Below are positions 45,457 through 56,550 of a stretch of 64,000 bases of DNA, one piece after another. This DNA comes from Methylophilus methylotrophus DSM 46235 = ATCC 53528. Lineage in GTDB: Bacteria > Pseudomonadota > Gammaproteobacteria > Burkholderiales > Methylophilaceae. The stretch is from the NCBI RefSeq assembly GCF_000378225.1, contig NZ_KB905145.1, positions 1 through 64,000 of the forward strand, in the 5' to 3' direction. The position numbers were made by a program, and so were the translations under genes. The notes beneath the pieces are model-generated. The model saw only the letters and a list, made by a program, of their open reading frames with translations. It had not been told where the DNA came from and searched no databases. Each line of letters begins with the position of its first letter. Within the stretch, counting starts at the first letter, position 1.

Positions 45457-45576
45457 ATGCCAATACTCGACCTGCCCGCAGCGATATGTTACTTTCTGCT
45501 TCAAACAGCTCTGGCTTTAGCCTCAACAAGCCAGACGCCAGAAAACACCTCAGTTCTCATTAAAAGGCATCCATGA
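45457..45576 (+). CDS. possible 39-residue leader peptide before the Kef antiporter
   Basis: An ATG-initiated frame of 39 codons with a hydrophobic centre (MPILDLPAAICYFLLQTALALA) whose TGA overlaps the antiporter ATG (ATGA). No ribosome-binding site precedes it, so translation is doubtful. The overlap is the only positive evidence. The rest of the gap 45325-45572 shows nothing I can name. Confidence 0.2.
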   Translation: MPILDLPAAICYFLLQTALALASTSQTPENTSVLIKRHP

Positions 45577-47339
45577 ATCACTCCGACTTTCTTGTACAGG
45601 CAGCCATCTACCTTGCTTCGGCCATTATTCTGGTACCCATCTTTAAAAAGCTGGGCCTGGGATCGGTGCTGGGTTATTTGATTGCAGGGATCCTGATTGG
45701 CCCTTTTGCGTTAAAACTGATTGCTGACCCTGAACATGTGTTGCACTTTGCCGAGTTTGGCGTGGTGCTGATGCTGTTTCTCATCGGCCTGGAACTGGAG
45801 TCGCAAAAGGTATGGGAGCTACGCAAACTGCTATTTGGCCTGGGTGGCATGCAGGTCACCGTTACAATTGCACTGGTCACCGTCATCGCTCATCTATTGC
45901 ATTTTTCATGGCCTGAAGCGCTGATTATTGGCATGGGGGTCGCCATGTCTTCTACAGCCATTGGCCTGACGGCGCTGATTGAAAAAAAGCTATTACACAC
46001 GCAAGGCGGCCAGGCTGCATTTGCTACCTTGCTGTTCCAGGATTTGTCCGTGATTCCGCTATTTATGGTGCTGGCGTTTATTGCGCCGCATAAAACCGCA
46101 TCCGGATTTGACCTGTGGGCGGTCACGCAGTCTATCGCGGTGATTGCAGCCATTGTGCTGGCGAGCAAAACCGTGTTGCGGCCGATTATGCGCATGGTGG
46201 CACAAACGGGGATGCGTGAAGTGTTTGTCGCTTTTTCGCTATTGCTGGTGATTGGCGTTTCGCTGGCCATGGCCTCCGTAGGTCTTTCGATGGCATTAGG
46301 TACTTTTCTGGCCGGGGTACTGCTGGCCGACTCTGAATACCGCTATGAGCTCAGGCTGGATATTGAGCCGGTGAAAGGCCTGCTGCTGGGCTTGTTCTTT
46401 ATTTCGGTGGGGATGACGGTCGACCTGGCACTGGTAGCCAGCCAACCCATGCTGATTTTTGGCTTTGCGCTACTGATTGTCGCCACCAAGCTAGCGATAC
46501 TCATGGGATTGGGGCAAATGTTTAAATACCCGCTGCGCGACAAACTGTTATTCGGTGCCGCCATTTCTCAGATTGGCGAATTTGCGTTTGTGATTTTTGG
46601 CGTGGCCTTGACGCAGGACTCTATCTCGCGTGAAACCTACAATATCCTCAATGCCATTGTCGCCGTCTCCATGCTGGTCACGCCTATCCTGCTATTACTA
46701 TATGACCGGTTCCTGAATTTACAATGTGGAGAGCGCCCCCAAGACGCGATCCCGGAAAATAACAGTGTCATCATTGCCGGCTTTGGACGCTTTGGGCAAA
46801 TTGTTGGCCGGGTATTAATTGCCAAAGGCATTACGCCCACCCTGATTGATAATGACCCTAACCAGGTCGACTTGACCCGCCAGTTTGGCTGGCGTTGTTA
46901 TTATGGGGATGCCTCCCGGCTGGATATACTCGAAGAAGCCGGGATTGCCGAAGCGAAACTATTGGTGATTGCTGTCAATGATGTCGAGGCCACGTTGGAG
47001 ATGGCTAAACTGGTGAAGGAGCGCTGGCCACAGGTGAAAATTGTGGTGAGGGCAAGGAGCCGAACCGATGCGTTCGATTTACGTGAGCTGGATTTGCAGC
47101 CGATACGTGAAACCTTTTATTCTTCACTTGAAGCTGCCAAACAGTCCTTGATCATCATAGGCGAAACCGCCACAGCGGCTGGCAGGATCATCAAGCAATT
47201 TGAAAAGCATGATATGGAGCAGCTGGAAGCCACCCTGAAAATCAGGCATGACCGCAAAGCGTTATCCAGCCAGATGGAACAAGGACGGCAGGATTTGAAA
47301 ACCTTGCTGGAAATGGAAAGTAACTCTCCGGAGACGTAA
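45573..47339 (+). CDS. Kef-type monovalent cation:proton antiporter (CPA2)
   Basis: A 588-residue inner-membrane protein. About 12 membrane helices (residues 5-380) include LGYLIAGILIGPFAL, FGVVLMLFLIGLELE, and FQDLSVIPL, typical of KefB/KefC/YbaL antiporters. A cytosolic TrkA-N (RCK) domain follows, starting NSVIIAGFGRFGQIVGRVL with GxGxxG and the acidic DNDP. The C-terminal tail is charged and helical. The family exports potassium or sodium in exchange for protons, often gated by glutathione adducts or nucleotides. No KefF/KefG-type partner is adjacent. AAGG lies five bases before the start. Confidence 0.92.
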   Translation: MNHSDFLVQAAIYLASAIILVPIFKKLGLGSVLGYLIAGILIGPFALKLIADPEHVLHFAEFGVVLMLFLIGLELESQKVWELRKLLFGLGGMQVTVTIALVTVIAHLLHFSWPEALIIGMGVAMSSTAIGLTALIEKKLLHTQGGQAAFATLLFQDLSVIPLFMVLAFIAPHKTASGFDLWAVTQSIAVIAAIVLASKTVLRPIMRMVAQTGMREVFVAFSLLLVIGVSLAMASVGLSMALGTFLAGVLLADSEYRYELRLDIEPVKGLLLGLFFISVGMTVDLALVASQPMLIFGFALLIVATKLAILMGLGQMFKYPLRDKLLFGAAISQIGEFAFVIFGVALTQDSISRETYNILNAIVAVSMLVTPILLLLYDRFLNLQCGERPQDAIPENNSVIIAGFGRFGQIVGRVLIAKGITPTLIDNDPNQVDLTRQFGWRCYYGDASRLDILEEAGIAEAKLLVIAVNDVEATLEMAKLVKERWPQVKIVVRARSRTDAFDLRELDLQPIRETFYSSLEAAKQSLIIIGETATAAGRIIKQFEKHDMEQLEATLKIRHDRKALSSQMEQGRQDLKTLLEMESNSPET

Positions 47340-47466
47340 AGATACTCCTACAAATTATCGCGCATTTGCCCTATAAATTTACCCATTTTTTGCCGTTAAT
47401 CTATTCATAAGCGGGCTTGAGGAAATTACCCATGAAAGTCTAAGGGTGAATCATGCTGCAAACGAG

Positions 47467-47486
47467 GTGGCTTCTGCGGAAGCCAC
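47467..47486 (+). repeat. short perfect stem-loop downstream of the Kef antiporter
   Basis: GTGGCTTC-TGCG-GAAGCCAC, an eight-pair stem with a four-base loop, without a T-run. It sits 35 bases before the next start codon and could be a leader structure of that small gene. Confidence 0.5.
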
Positions 47487-47520
47487 GCTTTATGTTAAGA
47501 GACTGACTAAGGCAATATTC

Positions 47521-47751
47521 ATGAAAATAGAATTCAAAAAATCAGAACCGCACGCCAACCTGGATGTTGTCACGATCAATGAAGCCATCGTCGGTGAGTT
47601 TATTACCGACGTGAGTAATCAATCCTTTCTGTTTGTGCCTGCCAAAGGTGACCGCATACTGCTTTCCCGCGTGACTTACGATGAGGCATGCAAACTGTTG
47701 CGTGATGAACTCTCGCAGCTGTATGCGCATCGTTGCGCGATAGCCGCTTAA
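47521..47751 (+). CDS. conserved small protein of unknown function
   Basis: A 76-residue protein starting MKIEFKKSEPHANLDVV. I use the ATG at 47521 because it begins the foldable part; an in-frame ATG at 47446 would add 25 residues read through the leader hairpin. The sequence looks like a small beta-rich domain (GEFITDVSNQSFLFVPAKGDRILLS) with a C-terminal helix. I do not recognise a family. Its last bases overlap the convergent UdgX-like gene by four bases. Confidence 0.55.
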   Translation: MKIEFKKSEPHANLDVVTINEAIVGEFITDVSNQSFLFVPAKGDRILLSRVTYDEACKLLRDELSQLYAHRCAIAA

Positions 47752-49232
47752 CCTTTTTCAAGCGCCAGCTGCGTGGCCGCTTTTGCGGCCAGGGCCAGGT
47801 CTTTCACCAGCTGTTCGTAACGCAACTGTTTTGTTGCCTGATCTCGTATGCTCAAGATCACTGCAGGCTGAATGGTTACTACTAGCTGCCGACCACCCGG
47901 CAGCGGTAATAGCTTGCTACCATGCGCAGCTATCTCCATCCCCTTGCCGTAAAGCGCACGCGCCGCAATCGGACCGAAAGCGACGATCACTGATGGTTGC
48001 ACAATCTCAATCTCGGCCCGCAACCAGGGCAAATAGGTCTGGATATCCCTATCATCAAGCGCTAAAGGGATGCGTCGCCTCCCCTGTAGCTTGAATTTAT
48101 AGTGTTTAAGCAGATTAGTAGCGTAAACATCAGACCGCCCTATTCCTGCCGCATTGAGGGCTTGATCAAGCAATGTGCCAGCCTGGCCGGTAAAGGGCTG
48201 GCCAGCCAGGTCATCTTGCTCTTGCGGTTGTTCGCCTAGCAACAGGACGGTGGCGGGTGCAACCCCCTGGCCCAATACCGCTTGCGTGGCATGCACTGCG
48301 AGCGGAAAGTCTGCTGAGGACAGCATCGTGTCGTTGAGTTCACGCAATGCCTTTATCACCCCTCCTGCGTCTGCAGGCAGTCGTCTGCTCTCCTCTTTCG
48401 CAACATATTTCACGATTTTGCGCTGAGGTTCAGTGGGCTTTGCAACGATCATGCCATGCATGCGTGGCGACGAATCTGCAATCAACTTGGCAATCAGTGG
48501 CGCTTCGGGCAGGTTGCGCCAGTATTTTTTGGGCATTTGCGCCAGCATGGCCGGGACTTTAAGCCGCGCCGGGTTGAAAATGCTACGGTAATAAGACCGC
48601 CATAATTCTTCACCGGCATCCTGGGCCGGTGCATCGGCCTTGCTGGCACCCGTGGTGTAATTCAGCCTGTGGCCATCCCAGTGCATGCAGATTTCCGGCG
48701 TGAGGATGGACCAGCGCATATTGGTAAAACGCCCGGTGAAAAAGGGTGCGGAGGCTTCCACAATATGATGGCTGGGCTCAAACCAGGCAACAAACTCGGA
48801 TTCGCCATTTTCCATCTCAATCTCTCTAAAGCGCACGAATGCCTTCATTTTGTGCAGATCGCGACGGACGGCTTTGACCATGGCTTGCGCCTTTGCCACA
48901 TCAGGATCCACTGACAGCTGTAGCAGTTTAGGTTGCGCTTTCAAACGCCATAGCAGGCGGTAAAGCAAGGCAAAACGCGATGGATCCCTATGCAGGATGA
49001 CCTGGCGGCAAAGCTCGATAAACTCGCGTGGGACTTTGAATTGATGGGTTGGACGTTGATTCACCCGCTGGCTTGGTGCCATCTCATCTTCCGGCAAATC
49101 AAATAAGCCATGTGTTTGCTGTCCGACACGCCACTGGATATGCTCAGGCGCGATCTCTTGCAAAAGTAAGGCGCGGGCGGCATTGCGCCAACCTTCAATA
49201 TCAGTTTCACTGGTCAGGCGGACGGTCTGCAT
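47748..49232 (-). CDS. DUF4130-UdgX-like fusion with degenerate glycosylase site
   Basis: A 494-residue fusion. Residues 1-245 match the TIGR03915/DUF4130 'DNA metabolism' domain (FKVPREFIELCRQVILHRDP, RWSILTPEICMHWDG). Residues 290-485 match the UdgX uracil-DNA glycosylase family: LLLGEQPQEQDDLAGQPFTG and ATNLLKHYKF. Hallmarks are lost: the covalent-adduct His of KRRIH is Pro (GRRRIP, 385-389), the HPS motif reads QPA (455-457), and the cysteines for the iron-sulphur cluster are absent. It lies 32 bp downstream of the radical SAM gene, its usual partner. Confidence 0.82.
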   Translation of the reverse strand: MQTVRLTSETDIEGWRNAARALLLQEIAPEHIQWRVGQQTHGLFDLPEDEMAPSQRVNQRPTHQFKVPREFIELCRQVILHRDPSRFALLYRLLWRLKAQPKLLQLSVDPDVAKAQAMVKAVRRDLHKMKAFVRFREIEMENGESEFVAWFEPSHHIVEASAPFFTGRFTNMRWSILTPEICMHWDGHRLNYTTGASKADAPAQDAGEELWRSYYRSIFNPARLKVPAMLAQMPKKYWRNLPEAPLIAKLIADSSPRMHGMIVAKPTEPQRKIVKYVAKEESRRLPADAGGVIKALRELNDTMLSSADFPLAVHATQAVLGQGVAPATVLLLGEQPQEQDDLAGQPFTGQAGTLLDQALNAAGIGRSDVYATNLLKHYKFKLQGRRRIPLALDDRDIQTYLPWLRAEIEIVQPSVIVAFGPIAARALYGKGMEIAAHGSKLLPLPGGRQLVVTIQPAVILSIRDQATKQLRYEQLVKDLALAAKAATQLALEKG

Positions 49233-49264
49233 AAAAGAATGACACGACTAAGGCGGATGAATGG

Positions 49265-50494
49265 TTAAAACAGGCCAAACTGTTGCACTGGCACAGGCTG
49301 CTGCAGGCGTTGTTTCAGATGGTTATCGTCTAGGCTGCGCCCGGGATGGTAATCGGGCAGCACGACGAACGGTAACACTTTTTTCAGAGACAGTCGCAGG
49401 CGCGTCAGGTCATCATAACGTATGGCGCGTACTTTGCGCGCAGCTAAAATGCGCGCGACGCTGGTGACACCCAGCCCGGGCACCCGCAACAGCATGGCTT
49501 TAGGTGCGCGGTTGAGATCCACCGGAAACTGTTCGCGGTGTTGCAGCGCCCAGGCTGTCTTAGGGTCTACATCCAGGTCCAGCATGCCATCCTCACCGGT
49601 GATGATTTCTTCGGCATCAAAACCGTAAAAGCGCAACAGCCAGTCGGCCTGGTATAAACGGTGCTCGCGCACCAGCGGCGGTGCCTTGAGCGGCAACATT
49701 TTGCTGGCATCGGGAATCGGACTAAAGGCAGAATAATAGACACGACGCAAACGGTAAGCGCCATACAAGTGAGCGCTGGTATCCAGGATAGCTCGGTCAT
49801 CCGTGCTATCCGCCCCGACAATCATCTGCGTGCTCTGGCCGCCAGGAGAAAACCGTGGTGGCCGTTTGCCAGTCAGTGTCTTCTCCTTGCTTTCTTCTAT
49901 CTTGAGTCGTAATTGCCCCATGGAACGGCGGATAGCCTTGCCATCCTTTTCTGGCGCCAGCGTATGCAGACTGGCAATGGTTGGCAGTTCAACATTGATG
50001 CTTAGGCGGTCGGCATAAAGGCCAGCACGTGCCATCAGTTCTGCGCTGGCGTCGGGAATGGTCTTGAGATGAATGTAGCCACGGAAGTCGTGCACTTCTC
50101 GCAGTACGCGTGCCACTTCTACCACCTGCTCCATGGTGTAGTCCGGGTTGCGGATAATGCCTGAACTCAGGAATAGCCCTTCAATGTAATTGCGGCGATA
50201 GAAGCTCAACGTAAGATTGACCACCTCATCCACACTGAACCGCGCACGTGGCACATTGCTACTGACGCGGTTGACGCAATAGATACAGTCATACACGCAG
50301 AAATTAGTCAGCAATATTTTCAGCAGGGAAATACAGCGTCCGTCAGGGGCGTAGCTATGGCATATGCCCATACCCGTGGTAGAACCTATCCCCTTACCAT
50401 TGGCGGAAGTGCGTTTGTCTGTGCCGCTCGATGCGCATGAAGCATCGTATTTTGCGGCATCTGCCAGGATTTCGAGTTTTTGCTTGAGCTCCAT
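49265..50494 (-). CDS. putative DNA modification/repair radical SAM protein
   Basis: A 409-residue protein of the TIGR03916 type. I chose the ATG at 50494 (MELKQKLEILADAAKYDASC), the usual N-terminus; 14 earlier codons lie in the promoter region. The radical SAM cluster motif is CVYDCIYC (CxxxCxxC), with GGQST and other barrel segments following. A helix-hairpin-helix-like C-terminal part (LLRVPGLGVTSVARILAARKVRAI) suggests DNA binding. Such proteins are regularly paired with DUF4130/UdgX genes and are presumed to repair or modify DNA; the reaction is unknown. Confidence 0.87.
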   Translation of the reverse strand: MELKQKLEILADAAKYDASCASSGTDKRTSANGKGIGSTTGMGICHSYAPDGRCISLLKILLTNFCVYDCIYCVNRVSSNVPRARFSVDEVVNLTLSFYRRNYIEGLFLSSGIIRNPDYTMEQVVEVARVLREVHDFRGYIHLKTIPDASAELMARAGLYADRLSINVELPTIASLHTLAPEKDGKAIRRSMGQLRLKIEESKEKTLTGKRPPRFSPGGQSTQMIVGADSTDDRAILDTSAHLYGAYRLRRVYYSAFSPIPDASKMLPLKAPPLVREHRLYQADWLLRFYGFDAEEIITGEDGMLDLDVDPKTAWALQHREQFPVDLNRAPKAMLLRVPGLGVTSVARILAARKVRAIRYDDLTRLRLSLKKVLPFVVLPDYHPGRSLDDNHLKQRLQQPVPVQQFGLF

Positions 50495-50561
50495 GTGAGT
50501 GATCTGAACCAAACAGCTATAAAAAATTAAATTCAAAAAAATAATAGAAATCTTTATATTA

Positions 50562-50599
50562 TTTCTGTTACGATAATAACATTATTTTTGTTACAGAAA
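50562..50599. promoter_or_regulatory. paired palindromic operator before the S24 gene
   Basis: Two 15-bp near-palindromes of the form TTTCTGT-T-ACAGAAA: TTTCTGTTACGATAA at 50562-50576 and TTTTTGTTACAGAAA at 50585-50599, centres 23 bp apart. They share TGTTAC in the same phase and lie between the divergent radical SAM and S24 genes, the second ending five bases before the S24 start codon. They resemble autoregulatory sites of LexA/S24 proteins. Confidence 0.6.
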
Positions 50600-50603
50600 T
50601 AAA

Positions 50604-51224
50604 ATGAGCGAAGAAATAAAAAAAGACCGTATCCGGCAACCTGGTGGCGGGCGCAAATCCGGAACTGGATTGTACAAAGAAGACACTAGCGTGATCCGTG
50701 TGCCTAACAGCCAAAAACCTGTCATTACAAGTTTTCTGGAGGCCTATGCCAAGAAGCAGCGGCTCAGTGAGCTGAAAGACAACCTGGATAGTATCGAAGA
50801 GTTCACGCAGCTATCGGATGATCTGGAAAACCTGAGCTTGCCGCTGTTTGAATCAAAAGTACCAGCCGGCTTGCCCTCCCCCGCTGATGACCATGTTGAG
50901 TCACGCATGGACCCCAATGAATACCTGATCAATAAAGCCGACAAAACTTTTTTTGTCACCATTCAGGGCGAGTCCATGATTGAGGTTGGGCTGATGCCGG
51001 GTGATAAAGCGGTGGTCGAAAAAGACAAGGTGCCTGCCGTTGGCAATATTGTGCTGGCGATGATTGATGGTGAGTTTACTGTCAAAACCCTGGCCAAGCA
51101 AAAAGATGGTATGCCCAAATTGTTGCCCGCCAACTCCTCAGGAAGATATTCGCCCATCCTGATCTCAAAACAAATGCAGTTTGAAATTTGGGGCGTCGTT
51201 ACCGGTTCATTTAGAAAGTTTTAA
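50604..51224 (+). CDS. LexA/UmuD-like S24 self-cleaving protein with RHH-like N-terminus
   Basis: A 206-residue protein. The C-terminal S24 peptidase domain has a likely Ala-Gly self-cleavage site (KVPAGLPSP, about residue 88), the catalytic Ser in IQGESMIEVGLMPGD and the Lys in EFTVKTLA. The N-terminal 50 residues (GRKSGTGLYKEDTSVIRVPNSQKPVITSFL) look like a ribbon-helix-helix DNA-binding unit, unlike the winged helix of LexA. This suggests a damage-sensitive repressor acting on the adjoining operators, although a UmuD-type polymerase subunit is the alternative. It is divergent from the radical SAM/UdgX pair, which it may control. Confidence 0.82.
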   Translation: MSEEIKKDRIRQPGGGRKSGTGLYKEDTSVIRVPNSQKPVITSFLEAYAKKQRLSELKDNLDSIEEFTQLSDDLENLSLPLFESKVPAGLPSPADDHVESRMDPNEYLINKADKTFFVTIQGESMIEVGLMPGDKAVVEKDKVPAVGNIVLAMIDGEFTVKTLAKQKDGMPKLLPANSSGRYSPILISKQMQFEIWGVVTGSFRKF

Positions 51225-51226
51225 TC

Positions 51227-52114
51227 ATGGCACGTCAAAACACACCTTCTACCCACTGGACGGATGGCATTTGCAGGGCAAATGGCATCAATATTCATTA
51301 TCTTAGAACGGGTGGTAATAAACCCACCCTCATTGCCTTGCATGGGCTGGCCGGAAATGGTGCCTGCTGGTCACCAATGGCAAGAGCGCTTGAAGAACAC
51401 TATGACATCATCATGCCAGATGCCCGGGGGCATGGGCTCTCGAGTGCACCCTTACATGGATATACCTACCAGGAGCATGCCAATGATGTCATCGAGCTAA
51501 TTAGAACCCTGGGCATTAAATCCCCCTACCTGCTTGGCCATTCAATGGGAGGCATGACCGCCACGGTGGTCGCCAACCGCTTGGGTAGCGCTGTCAGCGG
51601 TCTCATCCTGGCTGACCCTACCTTTATCAGTCCTGAATGGCAAAATGAGGTTTACAAGCAGGCAGCGGTGGAGCAGCATCGACAAATGTTGAAATCCACC
51701 AAGGAAGTACTGTTTAAAGAAGCTAAAGCCAAACATCGCTATCGTGCCTCAGTGATTATTGAACACCTGATTGAAGCCAGGCTGCAAACCAGTGTGAATG
51801 CCTTTGACGTGCTCATTCCTCCAAATCCCGAATTTGATGAGCTGATTCGAAACATTTATGTCCCGACTTTATTGGTATTAGGTAGCGAAGGGATGGTGTC
51901 TACTGAGACTGCACGCCAGTTGCATGCACTTAACCCTGATCTGGAATACAAAATGATCCCTGATGTTGGGCATGGACTGCCTTATGATGAACCCGCGCGC
52001 CTGGCAATGACTGTGGATGCATTCTTGAAGCGGAAATCTATGGCTCATCAGCGTGAGAGAAGCAGATCAAGTACACGCTCTTCGCCCTATCAAATAACCG
52101 GTCTGAGTGTTTAA
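51227..52114 (+). CDS. alpha/beta hydrolase
   Basis: A 295-residue alpha/beta-hydrolase. The nucleophile elbow is GHSMGG, the oxyanion region is LHGLAGNGACW, the catalytic acid is probably the Asp after the central cap region, and the His is in PDVGHGLPYDEP. It starts two bases after the S24 stop codon, so the two genes are co-transcribed. A hydrolase coupled to an S24 regulator is unusual and its substrate is unknown. The final 25 residues are polar and probably disordered. Confidence 0.88.
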   Translation: MARQNTPSTHWTDGICRANGINIHYLRTGGNKPTLIALHGLAGNGACWSPMARALEEHYDIIMPDARGHGLSSAPLHGYTYQEHANDVIELIRTLGIKSPYLLGHSMGGMTATVVANRLGSAVSGLILADPTFISPEWQNEVYKQAAVEQHRQMLKSTKEVLFKEAKAKHRYRASVIIEHLIEARLQTSVNAFDVLIPPNPEFDELIRNIYVPTLLVLGSEGMVSTETARQLHALNPDLEYKMIPDVGHGLPYDEPARLAMTVDAFLKRKSMAHQRERSRSSTRSSPYQITGLSV

Positions 52115-52142
52115 TAACTACCATCAAGCAAGGGGAAAAAAC

Positions 52143-52607
52143 ATGCAAGCAGAAGAACTGGAGTATGTGGGATTTTGGCCTCGCGTAGGCGCAGCGATCA
52201 TCGATACGATTTTGATTCTGATGATCATAGGGCCACTGCTGACAGCGTTCTATGGCGAGGAATATTGGTCAAACCAAGGGCTGACAGGACCAATGGATGT
52301 GTTGCTCTCCTATCTTTTTCCTGCAGTGGCCACTATTGTGTTTTGGGTGACCAGACAGGCCACACCGGGAAAGATGGCGATATCCGCAAAAGTAGTGGAT
52401 GCAAGCACCGGCCACCCCATGACGACCAGTCAATCTATCGGCAGGTATTTTGCCTATTTTGTTGCAATGCTCCCCCTCATGCTTGGCATCCTCTGGGTGG
52501 CATTTGATAGACGCAAGCAAGGCTGGCATGACAAACTTGCAGGAACCGTGGTCGTAAGGAATAAGAAAAAACATTCGGGCACCCCCGTTGTTTTTGAAAA
52601 CCAGTAA
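52143..52607 (+). CDS. RDD-family membrane protein
   Basis: A 154-residue inner-membrane protein from the ATG at 52143, which has AGGGGAAA before it; the in-frame ATG at 52107 overlaps the hydrolase end and has no such site. The RDD signature is present as YVGFWPRVGAAIIDTILILM, with PGKMAISAKVVD and WHDKLAGTVVV in the C-terminal half. Three or four hydrophobic helices. RDD proteins may act in ion or lipid transport. It is the last gene before a bidirectional terminator shared with gyrB. Confidence 0.88.
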   Translation: MQAEELEYVGFWPRVGAAIIDTILILMIIGPLLTAFYGEEYWSNQGLTGPMDVLLSYLFPAVATIVFWVTRQATPGKMAISAKVVDASTGHPMTTSQSIGRYFAYFVAMLPLMLGILWVAFDRRKQGWHDKLAGTVVVRNKKKHSGTPVVFENQ

Positions 52608-52651
52608 GACCGAGTCATACTTAAGACCAATTCACTTAAGATAAGCGAAAC

Positions 52652-52682
52652 AAAAAAGCCCCGGGTCTCCGGGGCTTTTTAT
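52652..52682. terminator. bidirectional rho-independent terminator (RDD gene and gyrB)
   Basis: A-run, GCCCCGG-GTCT-CCGGGGC, then a T-run. The flanking A and T runs allow termination in both directions between the convergent RDD and gyrB genes. Confidence 0.9.
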
Positions 52683-52705
52683 TTTGAGAACAGACACCTA
52701 CATCA

Positions 52706-55132
<2,427 letters not shown>

Positions 55133-55156
55133 TTAAAAAACATGAATAATCAATGC

Positions 55157-55184
55157 CTTGCATGTTTCACGTGAAACATGCAAG
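55157..55184. promoter_or_regulatory. parS centromere-like site 1
   Basis: Contains the perfect ParB-binding consensus TGTTTCACGTGAAACA at 55163-55178, extended to a 28-bp exact palindrome over the full span. It lies between dnaN and gyrB, about 3.1 kb from the centre of the dnaA-rpmH gap. Confidence 0.93.
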
Positions 55185-55190
55185 CATGCA

Positions 55191-56294
55191 TTATATGCGC
55201 ATTGGCATCACTACGTATTTATAATTGGCATCACTGGCGGCAGTGATGAGGCAGCTACTGTTGGCATCAGCAAACGCAAATTCAATCTGTTCATCACTCA
55301 GATTGTTGAGTACATCAATCAGGTAAGTGACATTGAAACCGATATCCAGTGCCACTTTGCTGTAATCAATTTCCAGTTCTTCTTCCGCTTCTTCCTGCTC
55401 AGTGTTAGTACTGATCAGCTTGAGTAGGCCATTGGTGATAACCATGCGAATACTGCGATATTTTTCGTTGGACAAAATAGAAGCACGTTGCAACGCACTC
55501 AAAATCGCCAAACGATTCACGATAAATGTATTCTGATGTCCGGTAGGAATCACGCGGTTGTAATCCGGGAACTTGCCGTCAATCACTTTGCTGATAAGCT
55601 GGATATCACCAAACTCAAAGCTGACCTGGCCATTCAGCAGATCAATCACCACGGGGCTATCTGATTGCTCATCAAGTAATTTGGTCAATTCCAATACCGT
55701 TTTACGTGGCAGGATCACTTCGGTTTTTTCAAAGTCCTGGTCCAGTGTGGTATTGGTGTAGCTCAAGCGATGTCCGTCAGTGCCTACAACGTGTAACTGG
55801 TTGCCATTCACTTCGAGTAACAGGCCATTCAGGTAGTAACGGATATCCTGTTGTGCCATGGCGAACTCGACTTGTTTGAGCAAGCGCTTGAGTTCCGATT
55901 GACCCAGACTGAAACTGATATTTTGCCCGCTGGCTTTGCTCATCAATGGATAATCTGCTGCTGGCAAAGTTTGCAGGTTAAACCGGCTTTTGCCCGCTTT
56001 GAGTGTGATGCGGTTATCCTGATTATTCATTTCTATGGTCGTACTATCAGGCAATGAGCGGCAGATATCCAGCAATTTCTTGGCTGAAATGGTCGTACTC
56101 AATTCACCTTCTATCCCACCATGAACTTTCAGCGAAATCTGCATTTCCAGATCGGTCGCTGTCAGATGCATTTCCTGTTGTTTGATGTTCACCAACAGAT
56201 TAGAAAGGATAGGCAGTGTGTGTCTGCGTTCTACGATACCAGTCACATTGTTGAGGGGTTTGAGCAAAACCTCACGGTTGATTTTGATTTGCAT
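55191..56294 (-). CDS. dnaN: DNA polymerase III beta sliding clamp
   Basis: A 367-residue protein of the normal clamp length (366 in E. coli). It starts MQIKINREVLLKPLNNVTGIVERRHTLPILSN and contains the three repeated clamp folds, with DGHRLSYT, FPDYNRVIPTGH and the C-terminal hydrophobic pocket ending YKYVVMPMRI that binds polymerase and other clamp clients. It follows dnaA with a 256-bp AT-rich gap that carries DnaA-box-like sequences. Confidence 0.97.
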   Translation of the reverse strand: MQIKINREVLLKPLNNVTGIVERRHTLPILSNLLVNIKQQEMHLTATDLEMQISLKVHGGIEGELSTTISAKKLLDICRSLPDSTTIEMNNQDNRITLKAGKSRFNLQTLPAADYPLMSKASGQNISFSLGQSELKRLLKQVEFAMAQQDIRYYLNGLLLEVNGNQLHVVGTDGHRLSYTNTTLDQDFEKTEVILPRKTVLELTKLLDEQSDSPVVIDLLNGQVSFEFGDIQLISKVIDGKFPDYNRVIPTGHQNTFIVNRLAILSALQRASILSNEKYRSIRMVITNGLLKLISTNTEQEEAEEELEIDYSKVALDIGFNVTYLIDVLNNLSDEQIEFAFADANSSCLITAASDANYKYVVMPMRI

Positions 56295-56363
56295 GGCCTG
56301 ACCTGATTAATAACTTTATTTCAATATATAAAAGATAAGACTAATAGTAATGTGTCACTTTTT

Positions 56364-56526
56364 TGTGGGTAACTCTAAAAATCAATGTTATTCAAACACT
56401 TACAGACAGATTAGCTTGTGTATAAATTGCGGTTTAAACATGCATCTTTTGTGCCCAATATTGTAAACCGAATTTATCTTGTCTATACGCAATATTTAAA
56501 CACACCTCATTCTCAACTTATCCACA
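56364..56526. promoter_or_regulatory. DnaA-box cluster in the dnaA-dnaN gap
   Basis: One perfect DnaA box, TTATCCACA, at 56518-56526; near-boxes TGTGGGTAA at 56364-56372 (one mismatch) and TGTGTATAA at 56417-56425 (one mismatch) in reverse orientation. The surrounding 256 bp are AT-rich. The region may be part of the origin, or a DnaA-controlled dnaN promoter. Confidence 0.55.
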
Positions 56527-56550
56527 GCTTTTCTAGGTAAACCTTTTTCT

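Noticed and set aside
47748-49232. An ordinary active UdgX uracil-DNA glycosylase
   Set aside because: The covalent His, the HPS motif and the cluster cysteines are all replaced, so activity should not be assumed.
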